A DNA stretch of 64,000 nucleotides. Origin: Wenyingzhuangia heitensis (GTDB lineage: Bacteria > Bacteroidota > Bacteroidia > Flavobacteriales > Flavobacteriaceae). The notes below the pieces were generated by a model. It was not told where the DNA came from and did no database searches. It saw nothing but the letters and a program-made list of their open reading frames with translations. A program made the position numbers and the translations under genes. Where the stretch lies: the NCBI RefSeq assembly GCF_011762155.1, contig NZ_JAASQL010000001.1, forward strand, positions 1,116,001 through 1,180,000, read 5' to 3'. Below are positions 53,447 through 62,053 of the stretch, piece after piece; position 1 is the first letter of the stretch, and each line of letters opens with the position of its first letter.

Positions 53447-54332
53447 CTAAGTTTAAAATGGCTTTAATTTGATTAAATTCTTCTTCGGAGTTAAAAGAGA
53501 TAGATATTTTTCCTTTTCCTTTGTCATTAGCAGTAATAGCCACTTTTTGACCAAAAAAACGATTGAAAGTTTGTTCGTTGTTTTTTACAAAGTTAGGAAC
53601 AACAGGAAGTGTCTTAGTGGCTTTGTTCTGTTTTAGTTGAGAAACTAAAGCTTCGGTTTGTCTTACAGACAATCCATCTTTTAAAATTTTTTCATAAATC
53701 TCTAATTGCTTTAGACTGTTGTCTAAATTAATCAAAGCTCTACCGTGTCCCATACTAACAAAACCATCTCTCATTCCTGTTTGAATGATTGGATCTAATT
53801 TTAACAAGCGTAAATAATTGGTAACTGTAGATCTTTTTTTACCTACACGACCACCTAATTCTTCTTGAGTTAAGTTAATTTCGTCTATTAAACGTTGATA
53901 TGATAAGGCAACTTCTATAGGGTCTAAGTTTTTACGTTGAATATTTTCTACCAAGGCCATTTCTAGCATTTCTTGGTCATTAGCTAAACGTATGTATGCA
54001 GGAATTGTTGCATTACCAATTAATTTAGAGGCTCTAAATCTTCTTTCTCCAGATACCAACTGAAATTTATCGTTATCTAAACGTCTAACCGTAATTGGCT
54101 GAATAACGCCTAAAATTTTAATAGATTCTCCTAATTCACGTAAAGCTTCTTCATCAAAAAAAGTTCTAGGCTGAAAAGGATTGACCTCTATTTGTTCTAG
54201 TTCTAATTCAATAATGCTTCCTATAATTTCAGTAGCTTTTTCATGATTAGCACTGCGAACGCTCATGTCGTTTTCTTTCAATAAAGCAGAAAGACCTCTA
54301 CCTAAAGCTTGTTTTTTTGTTGCTTTTGCCAT
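53439..54332 (-). CDS. parB: Chromosome-partitioning protein ParB
   Basis: 297 residues. The N-terminal ParA-interaction motif (GRGLSALLKEN), the CTPase/ParB domain with NPFQPRTFFDEEALRELGESIKILGVIQPITVR, LVSGERRFRASKL and ALVENIQRKNLDPIEVA, and the helix-turn-helix LTQEELGGRVGKKRSTVTNYLRLLKL are all present; the C-terminal dimerisation segment ends GKGKISISFNSEEEFNQIKAIL. ParB spreads from parS to load SMC and segregate origins. No parS-like TTTCACGTGAAA palindrome was noticed in the window. It follows parA by 4 bp. Confidence 0.97.
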   Translation of the reverse strand: MAKATKKQALGRGLSALLKENDMSVRSANHEKATEIIGSIIELELEQIEVNPFQPRTFFDEEALRELGESIKILGVIQPITVRRLDNDKFQLVSGERRFRASKLIGNATIPAYIRLANDQEMLEMALVENIQRKNLDPIEVALSYQRLIDEINLTQEELGGRVGKKRSTVTNYLRLLKLDPIIQTGMRDGFVSMGHGRALINLDNSLKQLEIYEKILKDGLSVRQTEALVSQLKQNKATKTLPVVPNFVKNNEQTFNRFFGQKVAITANDKGKGKISISFNSEEEFNQIKAILNLGE

Positions 54333-54336
54333 ATGT

Positions 54337-55098
54337 TTAATTCTTTGTAATCACTTCGTGAGCTAAGTTAATATAGTTTACGGCACCTCTACTTGTGGCA
54401 TCATAAGCAATAATACTTTCTCCATAACTTGGAGCTTCTCCTAAACGAATATTACGTTGTATAATGGTTTCAAAAACCATATCACTAAAGTGTTTTTTAA
54501 CCTCTTCTACTACCTGATTTGATAATCTTAATCTAGAATCGTACATAGTTAGTAAAAGCCCTTCTATATCTAAAGAAGCGTTGTGTATTTTCTGAACACT
54601 TTTAATGGTGTTTAATAATTTTCCTAATCCTTCCAACGCAAAATATTCACACTGAATAGGAATAATTACTGAATCTGCTGCTGTTAATGAATTTAAGGTG
54701 ATTAACCCTAAAGACGGAGCACAATCAATAATAATAAAATCATACAGGTCTTTAATTGGTTTTAAAACCTCTCTTAACATGTATTCTCTATTTTCTTTGT
54801 CTACCAATTCAATTTCAATAGCAACCAAATCAATATGAGCTGGAATAATATCTACGTTTGGCGAATTGGTTTTTATAATAGCTTCTTGTGCAGTACAAGT
54901 ATGCTCTAAAATTTCATAAGTCCCTTTTTCAACAGTTTCTATGTCTATACCTAAACCAGAGGTTGCATTCGCTTGTGGATCGGCATCAATAATCAAAACC
55001 TTTTTTTCCAATACACCTAGTGAGGCTGCTAAATTTACAGAAGTTGTTGTTTTTCCAACTCCTCCTTTTTGATTAGCAATGGCAATAATTTTTCCCAT
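54337..55098 (-). CDS. parA: Chromosome-partitioning ATPase ParA (Soj)
   Basis: 253 residues from the ATG at 55098, which gives the canonical MGKIIAIANQKGGVGKTTT start; a longer frame of 12 extra codons exists but is not needed. The deviant Walker A is KGGVGKTT, followed by LIDADPQANATSGLG (Walker A'), FIIIDCAPSLGLITLNSL (Walker B) and the C-terminal APSYGESIIAYDATSRGA. ParA moves ParB-parS complexes along the nucleoid. It is the first gene of an eight-gene minus-strand run through wbqC and DUF6122. Confidence 0.97.
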   Translation of the reverse strand: MGKIIAIANQKGGVGKTTTSVNLAASLGVLEKKVLIIDADPQANATSGLGIDIETVEKGTYEILEHTCTAQEAIIKTNSPNVDIIPAHIDLVAIEIELVDKENREYMLREVLKPIKDLYDFIIIDCAPSLGLITLNSLTAADSVIIPIQCEYFALEGLGKLLNTIKSVQKIHNASLDIEGLLLTMYDSRLRLSNQVVEEVKKHFSDMVFETIIQRNIRLGEAPSYGESIIAYDATSRGAVNYINLAHEVITKN

Positions 55099-55216
55099 GA
55101 ATACATGTAGTTTATGTTGCTTGTAAAAGTACAATTAATTGTGTGTAACTAAAAGTTAAGATATTAACAATTATAATACCAAAGAATGTGTTCTTTTTAA
55201 GGATTTTGTTAAATTA

Positions 55217-56674
55217 TTATGCTTTTTCTGGGATGTTTTTTAAGATTTCCTTTAAAAATTTCCAAAACTTTTGAGTGGATACAATACTTGCTCTTTCGTC
55301 AGGAGAGTGAGCTCCTCTAATTGTAGGCCCAAAAGAGACCATTTCCATAGCAGGGTACCATTTTCCTATAATTCCACACTCTAAGCCTGCATGACAGGCA
55401 TTTACATTAGGTTCTGCTTTAAATAATTTTTGATATATAGAGGTCATAACCCCTAGAATACTAGCATTAGGGTTGGGCTGCCAACCAGGATAAGTTCCAT
55501 CGGTACTAACTGTAAAGCCACCTAAGTTAAAAGTTGCAGTTAGTTGATTTACCAAATCTTGTTTTTCAGTATCTATAGAAGATCTTGTTAAACAAGCGAT
55601 GGTAATTATTCCATTATCAACTTTCACAGAAGCAAGATTGTTAGAGGTTGCTACCAAATCTAAAATAGCAGCATCCATTGTGTAAACTCCGTTGTGGCAA
55701 GCGTATAACGTGTTGATTAAGTTTAATTGAGTTGTTGTGTCTAATCTCGTATCACTATTTTTAGTAGAAAGTAGTTCTATAGATAGTTGCTCTTCTTTTA
55801 CTCGCCATTCTTTTAGAATGCTGTTGGTAATTGTATTAAAAATTTCTTTTGTGTTTTTAGAGTTTTCTATAGCAATTACACAAACTGCTTCTCTTGGAAT
55901 TGCGTTTCTAAGACTTCCTCCTTTTAAAGAAATTAATTCAAATTTGAGTTCTTTTTGCAACTCAAATAATACTCTTGTGATTAGTTTATTTGCGTTTCCT
56001 AATCCTTTGTGAATTTCAATTCCGGAATGACCACCTTTTAATCCGTTTACTGTAATTTGATAACAACTACTATTTGTAGATATTGGAGTAGGAGTGTAGT
56101 TTTTTGTAGCAGTAACATCTATACCACCAGCACAACCAATGGTAATTTCATCATCTTCTTCAGTATCTAAATTCAGTAAAATATCTCCAGAAATAAAGCC
56201 ACGCTGTAGTTCAAAAGCACCTGTCATTCCTGTTTCTTCGTCTATAGTAAATAAGGCTTCAAGTTCGGGGTGTTGAATCGTATTGTCTGCTAATAAGCTC
56301 ATAATTGCAGCCACTCCCAAACCGTTGTCTGCCCCAAGAGTAGTGCCCTTTGCTTTTACCCAATCACCATCTACATACATGTCAATTCCTTGGTTTTCAA
56401 AATCAAAAACAGTGTTGTTGTTTTTTTGATGCACCATGTCTAAATGTGATTGTAAAGTCACCTTTTTTCTGTTCTCAAATCCAACAGAAGCAGGTTTTTT
56501 TATGACTACATTTAAAGCGTTGTCTTGTTTGGTTTCTAAACCTAATTGTTGACCAAAAGAAACCATAAAATTAGATATGGCTTGCTCTTTTTTTGATGCT
56601 CTAGGAATTGCGTTAATAGCACTAAAGTGTTTCCAAATTTCTTTAGGTTCTATGTGTGACAAGGTATTGTTCAT
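55217..56674 (-). CDS. pepD: Cytosolic beta-alanyl/aminoacyl-histidine dipeptidase (PepD, M20)
   Basis: 485 residues, the standard PepD length. It hydrolyses Xaa-His dipeptides. The di-metal site of the M20 family is visible: QSHLDMVHQ (His77, Asp79), LGADNGLG (about Asp117-119), DEETGMTGAF (Glu base and ligand), the LNLDTEED strand, and ACHAGLECGIIG with a late GPTIRGAHSPDERASI. The lid domain lies between about 195 and 400. Its start codon shares one base with the stop of the upstream nitroreductase gene (TAATG), so the two are translationally coupled. Confidence 0.95.
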   Translation of the reverse strand: MNNTLSHIEPKEIWKHFSAINAIPRASKKEQAISNFMVSFGQQLGLETKQDNALNVVIKKPASVGFENRKKVTLQSHLDMVHQKNNNTVFDFENQGIDMYVDGDWVKAKGTTLGADNGLGVAAIMSLLADNTIQHPELEALFTIDEETGMTGAFELQRGFISGDILLNLDTEEDDEITIGCAGGIDVTATKNYTPTPISTNSSCYQITVNGLKGGHSGIEIHKGLGNANKLITRVLFELQKELKFELISLKGGSLRNAIPREAVCVIAIENSKNTKEIFNTITNSILKEWRVKEEQLSIELLSTKNSDTRLDTTTQLNLINTLYACHNGVYTMDAAILDLVATSNNLASVKVDNGIITIACLTRSSIDTEKQDLVNQLTATFNLGGFTVSTDGTYPGWQPNPNASILGVMTSIYQKLFKAEPNVNACHAGLECGIIGKWYPAMEMVSFGPTIRGAHSPDERASIVSTQKFWKFLKEILKNIPEKA

Positions 56675-57303
56675 TATAATTCTATAATAATTTCTGATAA
56701 TGGTTTTCTTATCTTTTTTTCTTTGGCCATAAAATCGTCATCTGCTCTAAAACCAACGGGTAATAACAATGCCGATTTTAAGTTTTTGTCAGCCAAGTTT
56801 AAGGTTTCATCCACTTTGGCGGGAATAAATCCTTCCATAGGGCAAGAGTCAATTTTTTCTAAAGCACAGACAGTTAGTAAATTTCCCAAGGCAATGTAAG
56901 TCTGTTTGGCAAAAGAGATATGTTTATTTTCAGTACTCTTTTCATCAAAATCTTTGATTAAAAAATCTCTAAAAGGTTTGATGACATCTTCAGGAGTTTG
57001 TCTTTCTGAAACTACTCTATCAAAATAATTAGCTACATCTTTACCATCATAATTGTCCGGATAACACAAAATAAGTAAGTGAGAAGCATCTACTACCTGA
57101 CTTTGGTTAAAAGCATTGGGTAGCAACTTTTCTCTAAGTTTTTTATCTTCTACAATAACCAAACTTAAGGTTTGTAATCCATAAGAAGTAGCTGTTAAAT
57201 TAAAAGCTTCCTTTAAGGTTTGCAATTGTTCTTTTGATAGTTTTTTAGTGGTATCAAATTTTTTGGTTGCATATCGCCATTTAAGGCTTTCTATTATATT
57301 CAT
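56674..57303 (-). CDS. NAD(P)H-dependent nitroreductase-family oxidoreductase
   Basis: 209 residues from the ATG at 57303 (a start eight codons earlier is possible but the family begins at MNIIESLKWRYATKKFD). The FMN-binding Arg/Ser-type stretch WRYATKKFD, the ATSYGLQTLSLVIVED segment, CALEKIDSCPMEGFIPAKVDETLNL and ALLLPVGFRADDDFMAKEKKIRKPL are typical of NfsB-like enzymes. Such proteins reduce quinones or nitro compounds; the physiological substrate is not known. It is coupled by a one-base overlap with pepD and divergent from the DUF2851 gene. Confidence 0.9.
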   Translation of the reverse strand: MNIIESLKWRYATKKFDTTKKLSKEQLQTLKEAFNLTATSYGLQTLSLVIVEDKKLREKLLPNAFNQSQVVDASHLLILCYPDNYDGKDVANYFDRVVSERQTPEDVIKPFRDFLIKDFDEKSTENKHISFAKQTYIALGNLLTVCALEKIDSCPMEGFIPAKVDETLNLADKNLKSALLLPVGFRADDDFMAKEKKIRKPLSEIIIEL

Positions 57304-57380
57304 GTGAAAAATCTTGTGTGTTGGCAAAAATAAGGTATTTATTTTTTAACTTACTGTATTCAACCAGATTCTACAACGCT

Positions 57381-58673
57381 ATGAAAGAGTCTTTATTACA
57401 TTTAGTTTGGGAACAGCAACTGTTTAAAACGGTTGATTTGTTAACCACTGATGAACAAACTTTAAAAATACATAAGAAAGGAATTTTAAATCATTTACAA
57501 GGACCCGATTTTGGGAATGCAGTGGTTGAGATTGGTGGCCAAAAATGGGCAGGTACTATAGAGATTCATGTAAAATCTTCTGATTGGTATGTACATCAAC
57601 ATCAAGAAGATATTAATTACCAAAACGTAATTTTACATGTAGTGTATGAGCATGATGTAGAAATTTTTGATAAACACAGTAATAGTATTCCCACTTTAGA
57701 ATTAAAAAAACAGATGGACTCTGATGTTTTAGAGAATTACAAATTGTTGATAGGGAATTCTAAGCAATGGATTTTTTGCGAATCGAAATTAAAAGATTTT
57801 GATACTTTTAAATTATCAGGATGGTTAGAGCGTTTGTATGTAGAAAGGTTAGAGCGTAAAGTAGGTGAAATAGAAAGAGTGTTTTTAAAAACAAATAAAG
57901 ACTGGGAAGCTGCTTTGTTTTTGTTGATGGCAAAATATTTTGGAGGAAATGTAAATGGAGAAATTTTTTTAAACGCTTTTTCTCAGGTTGATTATACTAT
58001 TGTAAGAAAACAAATAGCAAATAAAACAACAACTTCGTTTTTATTTGGACTGGTTGGTCTCTTAGCACAGAAAAGTGTTGAAGATGGGTATTATGAGTTA
58101 TTGAAAAAAGAATTTACGTTTCAGAAACAAAAACATCAATTAGGAAACTTACAGTTGGCTAGACTTAATTTTTATGGTTGTAGACCACCTAATTTTCCTA
58201 CCATTAGATTGGCTCAGTTGATTGCTTTCTACGAAAAACATAAAACGGTATTTGCGAGTATTTTAAATCTAGATGGAAATTTAAAAAGTTATCATGAATT
58301 TTTTACAATTAAAATGGAAACCTATTGGCAATTGCATTATAATTTTGATAAGCCCTCTAAAAAATCTTCAAAACAAATTAGTAAAGCATTTGTCAATTTA
58401 TTGTTGATGAATGTAGTGGTTCCAATGTTGTTTTTTTATGCAAAAAACCAAGGAAAAGATACAAGTTTTTTATTGGATTTGATGTATGAAATCCCTGTTG
58501 AAAAGAATAGTGTCATTTCTAAATTTAATCAATTAGGAGTTAAGACCAATGCTGCTTTGCAAACCCAAGCATTGTTAACACTTAAAAAAGAATATTGTGA
58601 TAAAGAGCGTTGCTCGGAATGTGTTGTTGGAATTTATTTACTTAAAAAGAGAAATAATTTTAAATATCCATAA
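57381..58673 (+). CDS. DUF2851 family protein
   Basis: 430 residues from the ATG at 57381; the open frame extends upstream, but MKESLLHLVWEQQLF is the family start. Family motifs are GPDFGNAVVEIGGQKWAGTIEIHVKSSDWYVHQHQED (about 45-85), LHVVYEHDVE, and ALFLLMAKYFGGNVNGEIF, with RPPNFPTIRLAQL near residue 275 and four cysteines at the C-terminus (CDKERCSECVVG) that could bind zinc. The GTIEIHVKSSDW block is reminiscent of nuclease-like folds, but that is only a resemblance. Function unknown. It overlaps the convergent metallophosphoesterase by 14 bp. Confidence 0.88.
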   Translation: MKESLLHLVWEQQLFKTVDLLTTDEQTLKIHKKGILNHLQGPDFGNAVVEIGGQKWAGTIEIHVKSSDWYVHQHQEDINYQNVILHVVYEHDVEIFDKHSNSIPTLELKKQMDSDVLENYKLLIGNSKQWIFCESKLKDFDTFKLSGWLERLYVERLERKVGEIERVFLKTNKDWEAALFLLMAKYFGGNVNGEIFLNAFSQVDYTIVRKQIANKTTTSFLFGLVGLLAQKSVEDGYYELLKKEFTFQKQKHQLGNLQLARLNFYGCRPPNFPTIRLAQLIAFYEKHKTVFASILNLDGNLKSYHEFFTIKMETYWQLHYNFDKPSKKSSKQISKAFVNLLLMNVVVPMLFFYAKNQGKDTSFLLDLMYEIPVEKNSVISKFNQLGVKTNAALQTQALLTLKKEYCDKERCSECVVGIYLLKKRNNFKYP

Positions 58674-59472
58674 CCACCATTTCTGCTCTAGCACCAAATC
58701 TAATAGGGAGCATACTTGTTCCAACTCCTTTAGAAATATACATTTTAGGATCTGAGTCTTTATACCAGCCTTTTAAATAGTTTCCGCTTCCTGGTGGTTT
58801 AAAAGGGACAAATCCTAAAAAGGTAATTTGTCCTCCATGGGTATGACCTGATAGTACTAGGTCTATAGTTAAGTTTCCTTTTTGTTGAGCTATAACATCC
58901 CTATGTTCTGGGCAATGAGATAGAACAATAGTAGTGTCTGAAGGTTCTTTATTTATAATGGCTTTCTTAAAATCAGCATTTCCTCCTATAAAATCATCAA
59001 TACCTATAATAGAAATTCTACGATTTTTTATAGTAAGAGTTTTATTTTGATTGATTAACAAATCACAGTTATTTTTTAGAAACGTATGTTTTAGTTTGTT
59101 TAAATCAACATTGCCCCAATATTCCCAATTCCCTGTAATTGCATATTTAGGAATAGCATAATCGATTAGATTTAAGAACGTATTTAGAGAGTCTATTTTT
59201 TCAGTTTTATCTACAGAATCTCCAGTAATAAATAATAAATCGGGTTTTAGGATGTTGATTTTTTTTGCAATGGATTTATGAAAATATTTTAAAGAGTTAA
59301 AATGTAAATCAGATATTTGAATAATTTTTATTTTATTACTTTCCGATTTTGAAATGTCAAAATAATTCCAATCAATTACATATTTTTCAAACCAAAAAGT
59401 ATCTAAAAATAGACAGCCTAGGGTAGATAAAATTCCAGTTTTTATAAAAGTTCTCCTAGTTAGTTTTTTCAC
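58660..59472 (-). CDS. Membrane-anchored metallophosphoesterase (YkuE-like)
   Basis: 270 residues. No ATG is available in frame; a GTG at 59472 gives VKKLTRRTFIKTG, which reads as a twin-arginine-like or anchor N-terminus (RRTFIK then ILSTLGCLFLDTF), so it is chosen over a TTG at 59478. The metallophosphoesterase ligand blocks are complete: IQISDLHFN, FITGDSVD, AITGNWEYWG, TIVLSHCPEH and LSGHTHGGQI. Typical of this family is the final KGVGTSMLPIRFGARAEMVV. Substrate unknown; in related proteins lipid or nucleotide diphosphates are suggested. It lies downstream of the E1 gene on the same strand. Confidence 0.87.
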   Translation of the reverse strand: MKKLTRRTFIKTGILSTLGCLFLDTFWFEKYVIDWNYFDISKSESNKIKIIQISDLHFNSLKYFHKSIAKKINILKPDLLFITGDSVDKTEKIDSLNTFLNLIDYAIPKYAITGNWEYWGNVDLNKLKHTFLKNNCDLLINQNKTLTIKNRRISIIGIDDFIGGNADFKKAIINKEPSDTTIVLSHCPEHRDVIAQQKGNLTIDLVLSGHTHGGQITFLGFVPFKPPGSGNYLKGWYKDSDPKMYISKGVGTSMLPIRFGARAEMVVMDI

Positions 59473-59513
59473 TATCAAATAATAAGTTGATTAACAATGC
59501 TACAAGAATGTTT

Positions 59514-61970
59514 TTAGTACAACTTAGGGAATTTACTAGGGTTTGCTTCATGAAAAACAGCATATACTTTTTCAAACACATCATCGTGAGACGGTTTAGA
59601 AAAATAATCACCATCGCTACCATAAGCAGGTCTGTGCTCTTGTGCAGAAATACAAATAGGCTTGCTGTCTAAATGTTGATAGGCATTTTGTTCATCTACC
59701 ACTTTTTGTAAAATATAAGCAGATGCACCTCCAGGAACATCTTCATCAATAATAGCCAAACGGTTTGTTTTAGAAACGCTGTAAGAAATATTGTGATCTA
59801 AATCAAAAGGCATTAAACTTTGGACATCTATCACTTCTGCATTAATTCCTACTTGTGCCAATTCTCGTTGTGCAACTTCCATTACAATTTTTAAGGTAGA
59901 GCCATAAGAAACTAAAGTGATATCTGTACCTTCTTTAATGGTTTCAGAATACCCTATAGGTGTTAAAAATTCACCTAAATTATTTGGTTTTTCTTCTTTT
60001 AAACGATACCCGTTTAGATTTTCTATCACAATGGCAGGTTCATCTGTTTGTAACAAAGAGTTGTAAAAACCAGCTGCTTTGGTCATGTTTCTAGGGACCA
60101 ATAAATGCATTCCTCTTAAACAACTTAATATTAAAGCCATTGGAGACCCAGAATGCCAAATACCTTCTAGTCTGTGTCCTCGGGTTCTAACAATTAAAGG
60201 AGCTGTTTGTTTACCGTAAGTTCTGTAACGTAAACAAGCTAAATCATCGCTTAGCGTTTGTACAGCATATAAAATATAATCTAAGTATTGAATTTCTGCA
60301 ATAGGACGTAATCCACGTAAGGCCATTCCAATACCTTGCCCCATAATAGTAGCTTCTCTAATACCAGTATCAGCAACACGTAACTCTCCGTATTTGTCTT
60401 GTAAACTTTCTAATCCTTGGTTTACATCTCCAATTTTACCTGCATCTTCACCAAAAATAAATAGATTATCGTGTTTTTTTAGAAGTGCATCAAAGTTGTC
60501 ACGAATAATAATTCTAGCATCTACAATTTCTTTTGTATCTGCATAAGTAGGTAGCTTTTCTGTGATAGAAGAAGCTCCTTTTCCAAAATCGTTTAATAAT
60601 TTAGAACTGTACTTTTCTTGAGCAATAGGTAAGTTTTTGTGCATCCAATTTTGCAACAGTGCTTTACTTGGAATGTTTTCTTCTCTTATATAGCTCAGTA
60701 TTTTTCTTGCAGCACCAAAAATATCTTTACGGTGTACTTCTGCTAAATCTTCTAAGTCGTTTTTAAATTTTAAAACAAAGTTTTTGTTAGTACTTTCATC
60801 GGCTACTTTGTTTAAAATAGTAAGTAAGGTTTGTTGTTCTTCTTTTAAGGGTTTGATGAATGCTTGCCATGCAATTCTTTTAGCAGCAGAAACTTCTTGT
60901 CTTGCTTTTTTCTCTATGGCAATTAATTCGTCTTCACTTTTAACCAATCTTAAATCAGAATCGTCTTCAGACAAATCAAAATCTAAAATCCATTCACGCA
61001 TTTTTTTAATACAATCAAAATCTTTTTCCCATTGCAAACGTTCTGCACTTTTGTAACGTTCGTGAGAACCTGAAGTTGAATGTCCTTGTGGTTGTGTAAC
61101 CTCATCTACGTGAATCATTACAGGAACATGTTCTTCTCTTGCTATTTGAGAGGCTTTTGTATAGGCTTCTATTAAGCTAGAATAATCCCAACCTTTTACG
61201 TTAAATATTTCAATTCCTTTAGTGTTATCGTCTCTTTGAAAACCTTTTAAAACTTCGGATATGTTTTCTTTTGTTGTGTGGTGTTTTTGGTGTACTGAGA
61301 TTCCGTATTCATCATCCCAAATACTAGCAACCATAGGAATTTGTAAAACCCCAGCAGCGTTTATAGCTTCAAAAAAGTGTCCTTCACTTGTACTTGCATT
61401 TCCAATAGTTCCCCAGGCAACTTCGTTTCCTTTTTTACTAAACTTTTCGTAACCTGTTTGTACTGTTTTTTCTTGTCTATACAGTTTAGAAGCATAAGCC
61501 AAACCTACCAATCTAGGCATTTGTGCAGCGGTACAAGAAACATCAGATGCGGTATTGTATTGTTCTGTTAAGTTTTTCCAGTCTCCATTTTCATCTAAAC
61601 TATGTGAGGCAAAATGACCTCCCATTTGTCTACCTGCAGCAAAGGGTTCGTGTTTAATATCTGTATGTGCATACAAACCAGCAAAAAACTGTTGAGGTGT
61701 TAATTCTCCTAGAGCTAACATAAAAGTTTGGTCACGGTAATATCCTGATCTCCAGTCTCCTTTTTCAAATGCTTTTGCCATGGCAATTTGAGGTAATTCT
61801 TTACCGTCTCCAAAAATTCCGAACTTCGCTTTTCCTGTTAATACTTCTTTTCTTCCCAATAAACTACATTCACGGCTAAGTACAGCTATGTAATAATCAT
61901 TAAGAATTTCTTCTTTAAACTGATTAAATGTAAGTTCTTGTTCTTTTTTTGAATCAATAGTAATAGGCAT
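59514..61970 (-). CDS. 2-oxoacid dehydrogenase E1, alpha and beta subunits in one chain
   Basis: 818 residues. Residues about 25-370 are an E1-alpha subunit (GRQMGGHFASHS, ASDVSCTAAQMPRLVGLAYASKLY, WGTIGNASTSEGHFFEAINAAG, and HVDEVTQPQGHSTSGSHERYKS, where the thiamine-diphosphate-binding GDG is replaced by GNAS). Residues about 470-818 are an E1-beta subunit (FGEDAGKIGDVNQGLESLQDKYG, DTGIREATIMGQGIGMALRGLRPIAEIQYLDYI, RTRGHRLEGIWHSGSPM, IDVQSLMPFD and DEDVPGGASAYILQKVV). The fusion is common in Flavobacteria and is annotated as branched-chain 2-oxo acid dehydrogenase E1. The E2 and E3 genes are not in the window. A role in branched-chain fatty-acid precursor supply is likely from the family. 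Confidence 0.92.
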   Translation of the reverse strand: MPITIDSKKEQELTFNQFKEEILNDYYIAVLSRECSLLGRKEVLTGKAKFGIFGDGKELPQIAMAKAFEKGDWRSGYYRDQTFMLALGELTPQQFFAGLYAHTDIKHEPFAAGRQMGGHFASHSLDENGDWKNLTEQYNTASDVSCTAAQMPRLVGLAYASKLYRQEKTVQTGYEKFSKKGNEVAWGTIGNASTSEGHFFEAINAAGVLQIPMVASIWDDEYGISVHQKHHTTKENISEVLKGFQRDDNTKGIEIFNVKGWDYSSLIEAYTKASQIAREEHVPVMIHVDEVTQPQGHSTSGSHERYKSAERLQWEKDFDCIKKMREWILDFDLSEDDSDLRLVKSEDELIAIEKKARQEVSAAKRIAWQAFIKPLKEEQQTLLTILNKVADESTNKNFVLKFKNDLEDLAEVHRKDIFGAARKILSYIREENIPSKALLQNWMHKNLPIAQEKYSSKLLNDFGKGASSITEKLPTYADTKEIVDARIIIRDNFDALLKKHDNLFIFGEDAGKIGDVNQGLESLQDKYGELRVADTGIREATIMGQGIGMALRGLRPIAEIQYLDYILYAVQTLSDDLACLRYRTYGKQTAPLIVRTRGHRLEGIWHSGSPMALILSCLRGMHLLVPRNMTKAAGFYNSLLQTDEPAIVIENLNGYRLKEEKPNNLGEFLTPIGYSETIKEGTDITLVSYGSTLKIVMEVAQRELAQVGINAEVIDVQSLMPFDLDHNISYSVSKTNRLAIIDEDVPGGASAYILQKVVDEQNAYQHLDSKPICISAQEHRPAYGSDGDYFSKPSHDDVFEKVYAVFHEANPSKFPKLY

Positions 61971-62053
61971 AGTTTATCACAATTTATAGAGGGTAAAGTT
62001 AATCAATTATGATGGGATATTAAAAAGTAAGATAAGTTAGCTATTAACAATTG

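Noticed and set aside
53439-55098. Search for a parS site or origin near parA-parB
   Set aside because: No TTTCACGTGAAA-type palindrome, DnaA-box cluster or dnaA gene was noticed, so no origin is called.
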